This document shows, piece by piece, positions 29,463 to 46,040 of a stretch of DNA of 64,000 nucleotides. This DNA is from Ianthella basta. Lineage: Eukaryota; Porifera; Demospongiae; Verongiida; Ianthellidae. Numbering within the stretch: position 1 is the stretch's first letter; each line of letters starts with the position of its first letter. The DNA lies in NCBI GenBank assembly GCA_964019415.1, contig OZ025887.1:6401732-6465731 (forward strand), given 5' to 3'. A program made the position numbers and the translations under genes. Under the pieces are notes generated by a model, which did no database searches, was not told where the DNA came from, and saw only the letters and a program-made list of their open reading frames with translations.

Positions 29463-30714
29463 AGCACACAGCACATGTGCCACTCAGTCACTTGTGCTCC
29501 TTCATGTTGTGTTGCTAGGCAACAAGACTTCTCCAGTACCTTCCAGACTGGACAACATGGCTTTTACTCTTTGTGATATCAATTTGGGGTGAGTTTCCAT
29601 AGCAATGCTGTCTCTCCTGCACTTCTATCCCCTTTCCCCCTCCCCCCTCCTTGCATGGTCTCTCCTGCTCTTCTACCCCCCCCCCCCACTTCACTCCTTC
29701 CATGGTCCACAGACATCATAGCAGTGCTGTGCCCCAAGGGACCGCTGAGGGTACTTGTGGAAACAGCGCAGGAGAGAAATGTGGAAATATTCCCTGCACT
29801 CATATACTCATGTAAGCCACTCTGCTTTGCTCAGTTTGGTCCCCACAACAGGCCCCCTTGACCCTTGCTCCCCTCCTCTCCCCTTCCCCCTCCCCCTCCC
29901 CTGTCTCTATAGCAACCATGATATGGCTGATAGGTATGGCAGATGCTCCTCGGCGCCGACCCAAGGGAGACTCCTCAGCAAACACAGCTCCAGACGAGAT
30001 GGAGTAAGCTGTGCACATGAACCGGGCAGAGCACCTTGACTCTTTCCACTCCCTCCACTTCCCCTCTGCCTCCCTCCCTTCTCCCTCTCACCTCCTCCCC
30101 CCTCCCTCGCAGGTCAACCGGTGAGTCTCTGGATTCTCTTGCACATGCTGACAGCTCAGTTGAGCAGGATCAGCCGTCACGGGAGGAGGGTCGGCCGTCA
30201 GGGGAGGAGGGCCGGCCGTCTGAGGGAGGTGCCTCTCGGGAGGATGGAGAGCAATCTGAGGAGGAGAAGAAAGAACGTGAGATGTTGCATTGCACAGAGA
30301 TTTGTTGTTTGTTGTGCACCACTCCCCACCCACCACCCCTCCCCCGCACCCTCCCCCGCTAGGTCGAGGTGTGAAACTAGGTCTAGGAGACTTCATATTC
30401 TACAGCCTTCTCTTGGGCAAGGCGGCCTTTGACAGCAATGGTGACTGGGCCATTGTGTCCGCTTGCTTCGTAGCCATCCTCGTGGTGAGTAGCCAAGACT
30501 GGGATACGCCGGTCCCCTCGTGGTGCTGCAGTTAGTCCAGGGTCTCCCTCCCTTGCAGGGCCTATGCTTGACCACCATCCTTCTGGGCATGGTCCGGCGA
30601 GCGCTGCCAGCTCTCCCTATCTCCATCATCTTTGGCCTCATCTTCTATTTCACCTCCCTCTACCTCCTCTCCCCCTTTGCATACATCCTGGCTATCAAAC
30701 AAATCTACCTGTGA
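27978..30714 (+). CDS. PSEN: Presenilin, catalytic subunit of gamma-secretase
   Basis: Nine-pass membrane aspartyl protease that cleaves Notch and other type I membrane proteins. The acidic N-terminus ([20 protein letters not shown]) precedes [20 protein letters not shown] (TM1), [20 protein letters not shown] with LLFKYKCYK (TM2), [20 protein letters not shown] (TM3), [20 protein letters not shown] with [25 protein letters not shown] and [18 protein letters not shown] charged loop follows ([17 protein letters not shown] region), then the second catalytic motif [20 protein letters not shown] with GLGD, and the PALP motif [17 protein letters not shown]. It ends ILAIKQIYL at 30714. The TM6 motif, YD in known presenilins, reads WD here: the exon ends ATT TGG G before GTGAGT and the next begins AC ATC. 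It faces NEMF tail-to-tail, 134 bases apart. Confidence 0.94.
28985..29185 (+). repeat. CTCCCC polypyrimidine tract
   Basis: CTCTCCC/TTCTCCCC units in a presenilin intron, ending shortly before the exon that begins near 29200 ([13 protein letters not shown]). Confidence 0.9.
29365..29461. repeat. (CA)n microsatellite
   Basis: CA run with two ATGAA interruptions near 29382 and 29392, in the presenilin intron after the exon QAYLIVV. Confidence 0.95.
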
Positions 30715-30848
30715 ACTGGCAATGGCATGTGTACAATAATATCCATTTAACCACTATTATATTACCAATGAATGTGTAATAATTACATATGAATGTGTAA
30801 TAATTGATTGCTGGTACAGCTGGTGAACCAGTTGTCTGCGGTGCACCA

Positions 30849-32473
30849 TCACTTCCTTTTAGTGCCCCTCTTCTGTGCTGTGGTCTTGTCCCTGTTGGGT
30901 ATGGACATCTTTACTTGACCGGGGAAGTACCTGGACAGATCTGTGTCCTGAAGGGGGCGGGGCCAATATTACACTGACTAGTATATATAGCAATATACTC
31001 AGTTGGTGCTGTTACCATGGTTACCTTGACTGCCTTGAGCAAGTTCTTCTCCTGACTAGTGGCCTCCTTCACGTTGTGCACAAAGTGGAAGAGGGCTGTT
31101 TTCGCAGCTGTAGGGAGAAGGAAGTAGTATCCAAGAGTGTCCAAGAGTATCCAAGAGTTTGAAATGTTTGCAAGTTGAATACCTTTCCCACGTCGAGCAG
31201 TTCCAGGGATGAGTTTCACTTTGTACCTGTGGAAGGAAACACAAGAAGGGGTAAACCCTGTAATAACATCTTGTCCCTTCCCCTATAGCTACTTGTAGTT
31301 GGTCAGTGCCTGGTAAGGGGCACAGACTGGAATGGCAAAGAGCAGCCCATCCTCTTCAACCGGGCAGCCTGTGAGGGAGTCAAGTACGGAGAGCTGGTCC
31401 TGAGAGGGGGAGAAGAGGGGAGACACCTCGGTGAGTCAGTTCTTTTGCATGCTTTGTGCTGGGTGGATACCTTATCCTCTCCTTCTACATCTCCCTCTCC
31501 CTCCTCCTCCCTATCCATCTCAGCAGCAGCCTGCCAATGGGGGTGGACCAAACATGACATACAACACTACAACACACACACACACACACACACACGCACG
31601 CACACACACACACTGACACACACTACTCACATCCAATGTCACATGAGGAGCATTACCAGCACTCTGTACATCAGGCTCCTCCCCCTCCTTGTCAACAGAC
31701 TCCTCCCCCTCCTTGTCAACAGACTCCTCCCCCTCCTTGTCAACAGACTCCTCCCCCTCCCTGTCAACAGACTCCTCCCCCTCCCTGTCAACAGACTCCT
31801 CCCCCTCCCTGTCAACAGACTCCTCCCCCTCCCTGTCAACAGACTCCTCCCCCTCCTTGTCAACAGACTCCTCCCCCTCCCTATCTTCTGTTGGGAATTC
31901 TTCAGTGGCGGACACATCATCACAGCAATTGTCAGTAGTTGCCATGGATACCTCATCTTCTTTCAGACCCATACCAACTTCTGTTGAGTCACCATTTGAC
32001 ACATCAATCTCCTCCTCCTCCTCCTCCTTCTCCTCCTCCACCTCCTCCACCTCCTCCTCCTCTTCCTCCTCCTCCTCCAAGAGTATCAGGTCACCCTGTC
32101 TCCTCCGTGTAGGTACAACAGCCTTTGACGGCTCACGATACTTTTTCTTTGGATTAGTTGACTTGTGCTTCCCTTTCTTCTTCCCCTCCACCTCTTTCCT
32201 GGCTCCTCCTGAGGCCTGCACAGGAACACAACCCACCTTATAGAAAATCTCCCCACCCCTCCCCTTCCTCTCCCCTCTAGTCAAGCCCACCCCTAGCAGA
32301 TCCATCCTAATCCTCCTTTCCTCCTCGTCCTGTTCCAAGTACTTTTGCTGCTTTAGACGTTTCTGCTTGTTCTGCAGACAAGAACAACAGACACAGCATG
32401 TGTGTGTGTGCGCGCGCGCGCGTGTGTGTGTGTGTGTGTGTGGTGTGTGCGTGTGCATGGGTGTGTGGTGTGC

Positions 32474-32507
<34 letters not shown>

Positions 32508-35500
32508 ACTTTATCCCTCTTGGTCATTTGATGCTTTGTGGCTGGTTGAGGTCCCGACGAGGTAGCCTGCTGCAGACAGACCACACACACACGTACACAC
32601 TGTGAAACACATTGGACTGACCAGCCAACCACACTCACCGATAGATTAGGTTGGGAAGGACAGCTGCTCTGCTCTGCTGTCCTAGCTTGCTTCTTGGAGT
32701 CCCTACAAGAAGAGCAAACCCTCTGACACACGCACACACACACGCACACACACACCTGGTACAGTGTTCAGGACAGGACAAGTGTTAGCTCACCTCCTCT
32801 GCTTGGCTGACATGTGTTGATGGGTCCTTACTTCGGGATAGCCCTGGACAGACCAGGCCAAACAGGACAGAGAGGCTACTAGCACGCACGCACGCACGCA
32901 TGCACGCACACACACACACGTACAGGAGCAGGCAGTGGTGGAGGCTCATCTGGTGTGTCCGTCAAGCTGTCCACCTCATTCCTGCGGACAAGGATTGAGG
33001 AGTACACAGCCGTGGACTAAAATGTGGCAATGGAGGCCATTTCGTTATTACCTCTTGGTTGAAAATTGATAGGCTATCACTGTGTCTGGATAGGGCATGT
33101 CCTCGTTCTCAGAGTCATCAGACACTAGAGATAAGGAATAGGACCATAACCATCACGTCACTGTCACAGGCTGTGTGGGGTGTGTATACCATTCAATTGT
33201 ACATCACTGTCTTCCCTGCCTGGAACCTCCTCCTCTTCTTCCTTTTCTCTTCTGCTTGCTTCATCTTCAGTGAGCCTTGGCTGTCGCTCTCCTCTATGCC
33301 TTGGAATACTGACCTCATCAAGCTGAAGTGAGGACAATGGGAGGAGCCAAGGGTCCAGTCAGGGGACTAAGGTAGGGACATCCCCATTCCATTCCCACCT
33401 TGAACAGGAAGGCAAAGCCCAGGACCAGTGGCAGTGGTGCCAGGTAGTTCTTGCGCCCTCGGACCATGAAGCTTCCAGTCGGCAGGTACTCACCTGAGGG
33501 GGCCGTCTTGGAGACCTGGTTGCTATGGACCCACCATGACTCGACTGCTAGATGGGCCGCCCACGCACTGCTGTAGCAGACAGCCATGGACCCCGCCTCC
33601 TGTAAGGTGCGCGGGGGAACTGGACCACTGGTAGGGTTCTTGACAATGACACTGGTAGCACCGTGGACGTCCGCATGAACATACAGGTCACCTGAGCGGG
33701 TGGGACAGTGTGGGCGGGGCTTAGAGAGATCACAGGACTGGTGGGAGGAGCCTACCTTCTCTGAGGTGTTTCTTAACGGCATGTTCATTTTGCTGCTGGT
33801 CACGCCCTCCAATGATGAGGTAGTTGTCTGAAGTGATGGACCAAAAGTACTTCTCAAACCTGCAAGGGCAGGGCGGGATGAGTGAAGGATGGGGTGAGTG
33901 CAGGGCAGGGTGCCCTTTCGTGCTGTTCAGCCAATGACCGCGCACCAGTATGTCTTCCTGGCCTTTTGCACGGTTGCTATCGCCGCCACTTCCTTCATTG
34001 CCTCTTTTGCCTTCTTCTTGGCAGACTTAAGTGCCTGAGGGAGCAGGGGGTGGGGCAAGGGGTTGAGCAAAGGTTATGCAACAGGAAGTGGTTGCTAGGT
34101 AACAAACTTGGGCTGAAGCCTGAATAGTTCTCTTCTCCTTTTCAGCAGCATGCAACTTGTGGTGGTAGTACCTGCAAGAGGGCGGGGCATAACAAAATTG
34201 GGGTGGGGCACAGCAGGGTGGTGGTAGGGGCACAACAGGGTGGTGGGAGGGGCACAGCAGGGTGGTGATGGGAGGGGCACAGCAGGGTGGTGGGAGGGGC
34301 ACAGCAGGGTGGTGGGAGGGGCACAACAGGGTGGTGATGGGAGGGGCACAGCAGGGTGGTGGGAGGGGCACAGCAGGGTGGTGGGAGGGGCACAACAGGG
34401 TGGTGATGGGAGGGGCACAGCAGGGTGGTGGGAGGGGCACAGCAGGGTGGTGGGAGGGGCACAACAGGGTGGTGATGGGAGGGGCACAGCAGGGTGGTGG
34501 GAGGGGCACAACAGGGTGGTGGGAGGGGCACAACAGGGTGGTGATGGGAGGGGCACAAAAGGGTGGTGGGAGGGGCACAGAGTACCTTCTGGCATTGGCA
34601 AATGCTGTCAGTTCCAGATCAATGTCAACCTTGGTGGGTTTAGGGGGATTCCCCTCCCCCTCCCCTCCTGAGTCATAGGGGTCACTGCAGTCACAAAAAG
34701 TGGACAATACATACACTGACAGCCAACATGTCATCATAGCAGTTGTACAGGTGACAAGTGACATCATGCTGGTGTGGGTACAACTAGGTGACACAGAGTG
34801 ACACCAGAGTGACAGAGTGACACTGGAGACAGATCCAACACTTGCCTCAACAACAGAGTGATCAGTCCCTCGTTTAATTTCAGTTTATCTATCGTCATAG
34901 CAACAGGGTCCCTCCTCATCTGAGCATCCTTGACGAATGCCGCAATGTCTTCCCAAGCAAGAGAGCTGGCCACTGCACTGCGGATCACCAGACACGCACG
35001 CTCCACCTGCAGACCAGTCAGGTCACATGACACTCACATGCCTCAGTCACATGACCCAGTCACATGACCCAGTCACATGACCCACCAGGTCAATGTTCAA
35101 CTCAATGAGCTCAGCAATGCGCTTGTCCTCCTCCTGCGTGTGCTGCAGAGCAGCCAGTCGCCGCTCGTGGTCACGCTCAACATTCTTCACCTTCTTCACA
35201 GCATCCTTCTCCTGCACACACACAACTCACAGATGAGACAGCAGACAGCGTATGGTGGGGAGTGGTCCGCAAAGGGCAGTCATGTGGGATGGCTGCACAG
35301 TCTGACCTTGTGGTGTGCACGCTGGTCAATCTTCTGTGATTCCAATGTAGAAAAGAACTCATCCACAGCCTAGGGGACAGGGGAGTGATGGGAGTGACAG
35401 GAGAGGTGGCAGGACAGGGGAGTGACGGGAGTGACAGGAGAGGTGGCAGGACAGGGGAAGTGATGGGAGTGACAGGAGAGGTGGCAGGACAGGGGAAGTG

Positions 35501-37321
35501 ACAGGAGGTGACAGGAGAGATGACAGGACAGGGGAAGTGATGGGAGTGACAGGAGAGGTGGCAGGACAGGGGAAGTGATGGGAGTGACAGGAGAGATGAC
35601 AGGACAGGGGAAGTGACAGGAGGTGACAGGAGAGGTGGCAGACTTGTTGGCATAGCAGTCAGTAACTTCCTTCTGTACCTGGTTCACAGAGGGAAAGTCC
35701 CTGTGCTGCTTATCTCTGTGCTGGTGAAACAGCATGGGGTGGAACTCCTCATTCCTACAGCAGTGAGGGGGGCACACGTCATAGGGGATTCCCCCTATAG
35801 GTCCCCGTGCACAGAACACTACCTTGTCACCTCTACAGGACCATTCAGAGTTGGCTGGGACTGGACCTTTTGAATGATGTAACCCTGCAGAAGGGGGTGG
35901 GGCAGGTCACAGGGGCGGGGCACACCCACTGCTGGCACTGCACTTGCCTTGGACTGTGTTGTCCGTATCTCTTGGAACACCTTTCGACACACCTCCAACA
36001 CGCCCACCAAACGGTCCATGTCTGGTAAAGACAGCAAATCACTACAACACACAGCTCACTTAGATCCAGACATATCGCCATTGTTACCTTCATCTGGTTT
36101 AAACCCTTTTCCCAATTTGACTCCTGCTTCAAACCCCGCCTCCGCCAGGCAGTGACCAATCAGAGCAGGGTTATACTCTACAGAAAACAAAGCAGCTGAA
36201 CAGACCACCCCCTCCCCTCCCCTCCCCTCCCCTCTCCCTCCCCTCCCCTCCCCTCCCCTCCCCTCCCCTCCCTCCCAAAGACTCACCACAATGAGGACTC
36301 AGTACCTTCTGGATGGGCTCTCCAGGTTTAGCTGCAGTAAGGATTTCTGCCAGCCTGGGGCAAAGTACATACAAATTTCAAGCACACACACTATGCCGGG
36401 CCCTATACATTTCAGGCATGCATACTTGGCTGGAGCCTATTGTCTCAGCACACTCTTCCCCAGTGCCCCGCCTACCTCTCCCGTGTGGGCGGGGACCTCT
36501 CCTGCCGGGCGAGCTCCAGTGGGTACTTCTCACCCACAGCAAAGCGCACATCGCTGTCAGTGTCCGTGCGAGGGCGGAGCAGGCCCAGGATGCAGTGGGC
36601 GTGGTCCGTCAGCACCACATTGCCCCTGTCGTACAGCTCAACGATGAGGTGCTGGGCGGCATGGTCTGAGCCAAACTGCAGGTCCACAATGCGGTCCACA
36701 CCAAGCTGCTTGACATCCACCAGACGCTTGTTGTGAAGGTGTTTGCGACACTTCATAGAGAACCCAGACGGCATCATGTTCTTGGGCCAGTTGAACTCTG
36801 TCAAATGGATCCGAGCACCGGATTGGAAAAGGAGGATTGCCTTCTCCTCGGACCTGCAGTGAGGGGAGGATGATCTCACCATTGCTCTGGCCCCTTATGG
36901 CACCGTGCCGCTCTGTGTGTCCACCACAACACACACCTTCCCAGTTTGAGCAGGTATGTTCTGGAGTCTACGTCATAGACCTTGTCCAGCCTCATCCCGA
37001 GCAGCCTGCAGCCGGCAGTGGAGAGGGAGGTGGCGACAACACGGCACGGAGGGAGCTTTTCAGGGCGCACAGAGGAGCTGTACATGCTCCTGGGACCCCC
37101 ACTAGCACTCGAGTGCATGCTACACTCGCATGTGACCTACACGCGTACACTCATCATCATCGATATCATGACTCAAGAGCGTTTTAGAACTACACATAGG
37201 GGTCCACGCCAAGTCGCGTGTGCAGGTGACCCGCGGGCATGCTGCGTTTTCAGACAGCTCACCTCTCCCTCAGCTCGAACAACACGCTCATCAAATCTAT
37301 CGTCGTGAATCGCTCCTTCAT
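30849..37321 (-). CDS. NEMF: NEMF, ribosome quality control factor
   Basis: Binds stalled 60S subunits with Listerin and directs C-terminal tailing of the nascent chain (Rqc2/Tae2 family). Exon 1 gives [20 protein letters not shown]. Then, going down the minus strand, come [66 protein letters not shown], coiled-coil exons (35100-35350 region), the NFACT-R domain [19 protein letters not shown] [80 protein letters not shown] and [21 protein letters not shown] long acidic and lysine-rich linker follows, holding an eight-residue coding repeat (31688-31878), and the C-terminal domain ends [10 protein letters not shown]...GTKRK at 30849-30851. The domain order matches the family in full. Confidence 0.93.
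31688..31880 (-). repeat. In-frame 24-bp coding minisatellite in NEMF
   Basis: About eight copies of a 24-base unit (plus-strand TCCTCCCCCTCCCTGTCAAC followed by AGAC) encode [16 protein letters not shown] on the NEMF strand. It lies within a longer acidic stretch that also has a Glu-rich run (32010-32080). Confidence 0.92.
32398..32508. repeat. (TG)n/(CG)n microsatellite
   Basis: TG runs with a CGCGCGCGCG core at about 32410, in a NEMF intron. Alternating purine-pyrimidine of this kind is a candidate Z-DNA sequence. Confidence 0.9.
34198..34582 (-). repeat. Minisatellite GGCACAGCAGGGTGGTGGGA in NEMF intron
   Basis: About 16 copies of a 22-base unit (GGGGCACAGCAGGGTGGTGG then GA), every third copy or so carrying an extra TGA (GGTGATGGGA), a higher-order period of about 69 bases. 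On the NEMF strand the array begins within ten bases of the donor (AGAAG/GTACTCTGTGCCCC). Confidence 0.9.
35378..35642 (-). repeat. Minisatellite GTGACAGGAGAGGTGGCAGG in NEMF intron
   Basis: About seven units of 36-40 bases (GGGAGTGACAGGAGAGGTGG, then CAGGACAGGGGAAGTGAT). Confidence 0.88.
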
Positions 37322-37427
37322 CGCTAGCTAGTAGCCCCCCCTATACCGCTTGATACACTGTGCAGTGCAACATTTATATTTGTTCCAACATCATAGCTAA
37401 ACGTACTATTTTGTAGATAGTAAAAAC
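37322..37427. promoter_or_regulatory. 106-bp bidirectional promoter, NEMF / golgin-84
   Basis: The divergent start codons are 106 bases apart. The interval is AT-rich compared with its surroundings. Neither start is in an AANATGGC context, unlike most other starts in the window. The promoter role is inferred from position. Confidence 0.55.
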
Positions 37428-40400
37428 ATGTCGTGGTTGTCTCAGATCGCCGGACGAGCCGAGGCGCTGTTGGAGAACTTGGACCATGCCACCGCCTCTT
37501 CCATGGAGAAGGCGGGTATCGGTACTCCTCGCAAGACGCCCTCAGATCAGGAGACACCGAGCCGAGTACGGGAGGAGGAGCAAACAGACTCCACCCTCTC
37601 CTTCACTTCAGGGTCTTCCTTGGGGCCTTCCCAGCCTATACGGGGCGGGGCACAGGCCAAGCCCACCACGCCCACCCAGGACAGATCTCTCCCACTGAAG
37701 AGTCCTCCTGTGCAGGCCAAGGAGTATGACGACAGCTCACTCTTTGAGTTCCTCAACACTCCTACCAGACCACAGCGCGCTGCCAAGAGGGGCAGTGGCA
37801 GGGGCTCCAGCACTGGTGGCCGGGGACGTTCATCCAGGCCATCTGGACGGGGAGCTGGAGGGCCGTCAAGGACAGCAGGGCAGCTTCAGACAGACCCGGC
37901 CCCTTCTGGTACAGGGAGTGGTGCCACGTCAGTGGTCAGTGCTGAGCAGAAGGTGGTAACCAGCGGCGATGTACAGCAGGAAGGGGGCGTGGTGGAAAAG
38001 GCCTCTGACACACCCCTTGACCCACCCCCCAACAAAGCAGCCTCTGACACTTCATGGTTGGCTTCTCCAGAGGAACTGCAGAATGTAGTCAATATATCAC
38101 ATGACACATCACATGACGTGTCACATGACACATCACATGATGCGTCACATGATGAGGTGCCTTCAGAGGACCCTCAGGTGGCGACCCTCAAGGCACAGGT
38201 GTCCTCTCTTGAGCTGGAGAATAAACTGTTGCGACGAGAAGTGACCTCGCTCAACGAGGAAGGCCGGCAGGCAGCTGGCAGAGTCAGGAACTTGCAGGAC
38301 AGTGAGTGGGGTGGGGAGGTGGGTGGGTAGGTGGGGTGGGTAGGTGGGTGGGTAGGTGGGTGGGTAGGTGGGTGGGTAGGTGGGTGGGTAGGTGGGTGGG
38401 GTAGGTAGGGTGGGTAGGTGGGTGGGTAGGTGGGTGGGTAGGTGGGCGGGGTGGGCAATATGTCACCTGAGCTGTCCTTTGTAGGCAATGCTGCATTCCA
38501 GCAAGAAGCGATGAAAGGGCGGGAGAGGGTGATGTCTTTGGAGGCCAAGCTTGCAGAGCACACCCACCAGCTGAGTGATGCACAGACTGCTCTGAATGCT
38601 CAAACTTCTCAAATACAAGTGAGTGGGCGAGTGTCCTTGCTGTTAGCTGGTACCTCAGCACTTCCTCACTCCTTGACACCTCAGGTGCTGGAGAGACAGC
38701 TGAGCTCATTGGAGGAGAAGTTAGAGTGTTCCAAGAGGGACTCTGCTCAGGCAGTGTCAGAGAAGGAGAGGTCGGTCTGTGTGTACTCTCCACATCACTG
38801 CCTTGTGTCCCACCCACTCTACCTGCCCCACCCCTACCCCACCCCTGCCCTGCCCCTACCCCACCCCTACCTCACCCCTACCCCACCCCTACCCCACCCC
38901 TACCCCACCCCTACCTCACCCCTACCCCACCCCTACCTCATCCCTACTCTACCCCTGCCCCGCCCCTGTCCCTCTCTCCCAGACTAATGCGTGATGCTAC
39001 TGACGTGAGCGGTGCCCACGCGTCAGCAGTCACCTCTCTCAAGCAACAGCTGGCTGCCGTGCAAGAAGCCCTCTCTCGACAGCAGGAAGGTGCCGGGCAG
39101 ATGCAGGTCTGGGCACACAGCACTGCAGCAAGCATGTTGCCTAACTGCTTGTCAATAGTGTGTTAATAACTTCCCGAAGGACACGCCACACATCACTAGC
39201 AAGCTAGCGGCTGTAGACTGTGCATGTTGTGAGCTCACCTGTGTGTGTGTGAGGACTGACTGGTGTGTGTGTGCAGGAGGCACTGACGGCAAGGCAAGTG
39301 GAGCTGGAGTCAGAGCTGAGGGATGTCCAGGCGCAACTCACTGCCGCCCTGGGCCAGCTGGCTGACGGTGCCACACACAAGGAGCAGTTGGTGGCGTCAC
39401 TGGCCACAGCTGAGGAGGAACTGGCCGCTCTACGCCAAGAGCATGCTGACTACAGACACAAGGCCACCAATATTCTACAGGTGGGGGGTGTGGTTGGTGG
39501 GTGTGTCTGTGACAGCTGAGGGGATGTCCTGTGGAAGGTGATGTGTGTTGCTGTGTGGTGCAGGCTAAGGACCGTGAGATAGCCGTCCTGGAGTGTGGGG
39601 GCGGTGATGCAGTGAAGGAGGAGCAGTTGCAGCATGCAGCTGTGCAGAGGGTTGCCCTGGAAGAGGAGGTGGAGCGGCAGAAGGACGCTGCCAGAGAGCT
39701 GCAAGGAGAGCTGAAAGTAGGCTCAGGTGTTTGCTCTAGCTGCTGCGTAGCTGTGGCTTCATCGATGGCCTGTCATGTTTTGTGTGTGTAGACTGTTGTT
39801 GAACAGACTGAAGTGGAGGTGGGGCAGTTGGAGGCGTGTCTGGCGGTTGCCGAGGAGAGCCTGTCTCAAGAGAAAGCAAACCATGCCGAGACACAATCTG
39901 AGCTGTCCCGCTCTCGAGTAGAGCTTGAGGCCTTGCGCAGGGAGCTCCTGCAGCAGACCTCCACCTTGTCTGCACAGCTCCAGGTGAGTGCCCCCTCCAG
40001 CGCTGCCTCCTTGACTGTCTGCCACTGGTGTCCTCCCCTTGTCATCAGGAGAAGGATGCGAGGTTGTCGGAACTGCAGAGTCAGGTGGCACTTGTCTCTG
40101 CCCCTCCCACTGCTAGTGAGGGGGTGGAGCTGGAGAGCCGGCTGCAGGAGCTGACCGAGAGTCTGATCCAAAGGCAGACACTTGTGGAGACACTGACAAG
40201 TGAGAAGCACTCACTGACCATCCAACTGGAGGAGTTGAGAAAGCAACAGCGAGAAGGGGCAGGGCAGGGGGAGGGGCACCTGGACAGTCACAGCGTGATC
40301 ATTTCTGGGCTAGAGGTTGAAACAGGTGAGCACCCCTCACACTCCCACTAGCACCCCTCACTCCCACTAGCACCCTCACACTCCCACTAGCACCCCTCAC

Positions 40401-41273
40401 TCCCACCAGCACCCTCACACTCCCACTAGCACCCTCACACTCCCACTAGCACCCTCACTCCCACTAGCACCCTCACTCCCACTAGCACCCTCACACTCCC
40501 ACTAGCATCCTCACACTCCCACTAGCACCCTCACTCCCACTAGCACCCCTCACACTCCCACTAGCACCCTCACACTCCCACTAGCACCCTCACTCCCACT
40601 AGCACCCTCACACTCCCACTAGCACCCTCACACTCCCACTAGCACCCTCACACTCCCACTAGCACCCTCACACTCCCACTAGCACCCCTCACACTCCCAC
40701 TAGCACCCCTCACACTCCCACTAGCACCCCTCACTCTTGTCTGTATGTAGGGGTGGGAAGCAGCTCTCAGATGGCCAGCATGTCCTCTTTGCTGCCGTCC
40801 GTCCTTCAACCGGGCCGCGACAGGTGGTCTCAGAGAATGCACAGTGCAGCCAACTCATTGGATACCTTCAGGTGGGTGGGGCTTGTGGTCATGTGATGAG
40901 ACCTCTGAACTGTGCGTGACTGATGTGCACTCTCCCGTGCAGTGTGCGGCTGGGCGTGTTCCTCCGGCGCCACCCTCACGCCCGGCTGTTCCTCATTGTG
41001 TATGGGGTGAGTGGGACTGCAGACAGCACTGACTTGTACTTGGTGTGACCCCGCCCTGCCCCTCCCCCTTGTACTTGATGTGACCCCGCCCTGCCCCTCC
41101 CCCTTGTACTTGGTGTGACCCTGCCCTGCCCCTCCCCCTTGTACTTGATGTGACCCCGCCCTGCCCCTCCCCCTTGTACTTGGTGTGACCCCGCCCTGCC
41201 CCTCCCCCTGCAGGCCCTCCTTCACCTGTGGGTGCTAGTGGTGCTAGTGACCTACTCTCCAGAGGCGCGCTGA
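37428..41273 (+). CDS. GOLGA5: Golgin-84, tail-anchored Golgi coiled-coil tether
   Basis: Rab-binding golgin that tethers vesicles at the Golgi rim. It starts MSWLSQIAGRAEALLENLDH, the family's characteristic opening. A Ser/Pro/Gly-rich low-complexity region follows (DDSSLFEFLNTPTRPQ, then RGSGRGSSTGGRGRSSRPSG), then long coiled coils beginning ATLKAQVSSLELENKLLRRE and continuing through exons to LESRLQELTESLIQRQTLVE and LTIQLEELRKQQREG. The C-terminus has VRLGVFLRRHPHARLFLIVYG and the membrane anchor ALLHLWVLVVLVTYSPEAR, with a stop at 41271-41273. The anchor and the MSW start leave little doubt. Several introns carry minisatellites (38306-38455, 38815-38960, 40328-40735, 41030-41212). Confidence 0.93.
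38306..38458 (+). repeat. GGTGGGTGGGTA repeat starting at a splice donor
   Basis: GGTGGGTGGGTA units fill the intron from the donor (CAGGACA/GTGAGTGGGGTGGGG) onward. G-rich on this strand. Confidence 0.9.
38815..38965 (+). repeat. CCCCACCCCTAC minisatellite
   Basis: Twelve-base unit CCCTACCCCACC with variants, filling a golgin-84 intron up to the acceptor near 38983. Confidence 0.88.
40328..40735 (+). repeat. 19-20-bp minisatellite CACTCCCACTAGCACCCTCA
   Basis: About 21 copies starting six bases into a golgin-84 intron (GAAACAG/GTGAGCACCCC) and filling almost all of it. Confidence 0.93.
41030..41212 (+). repeat. 36-bp minisatellite in last golgin-84 intron
   Basis: Five copies of TTGTACTTGGTGTGACCCCG followed by CCCTGCCCCTCCCCC, ending at the acceptor of the membrane-anchor exon. 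The repeat supplies the polypyrimidine tract. Confidence 0.92.
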
Positions 41274-41548
41274 TGTACCACTGACTGAACGGCTGGTCCA
41301 ATGAGGGGTTTCAATTTGCTCTAATGAGATTCACAATATTCATTGATTATCAATATATACACACAATTCCCTGAAGCTGTATCAGGTGCAGTGTTAGTGT
41401 CACAATGAAATTGTCATCTTCCTCGGCTATGGGTCACTTGAACGACTGAGGGTTGTTGTAATAGTCTGTGCTGTTTGGTGAGGTAGTTACTGCATGCAGG
41501 TGTGTGTGTGTGTGCGGCATGCAGAGGTTGTAGGTAGGTACACATTAT

Positions 41549-45864
<4,316 letters not shown>

Positions 45865-46040
45865 TTTGTACTGGGGCATCAGGCAAACACGTATAAATTT
45901 TTTCATAAATATTAATGTAAGACTTTTGTATGCAAGTAACACTTACTATGCAATAATATTAATTTAACATCCAATATTAATAATATTGAATTGTCATGCA
46001 AAAATTCAATGTCAACATGTCAACAATAACGAAATTCTCG

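Noticed and set aside
31520-32755. Minus-strand frame of 411 codons taken as a stand-alone gene
   Set aside because: It lies on the NEMF strand and contains true NEMF linker exons, but its ends run through CA repeats and introns; it is part of NEMF, not a separate gene.
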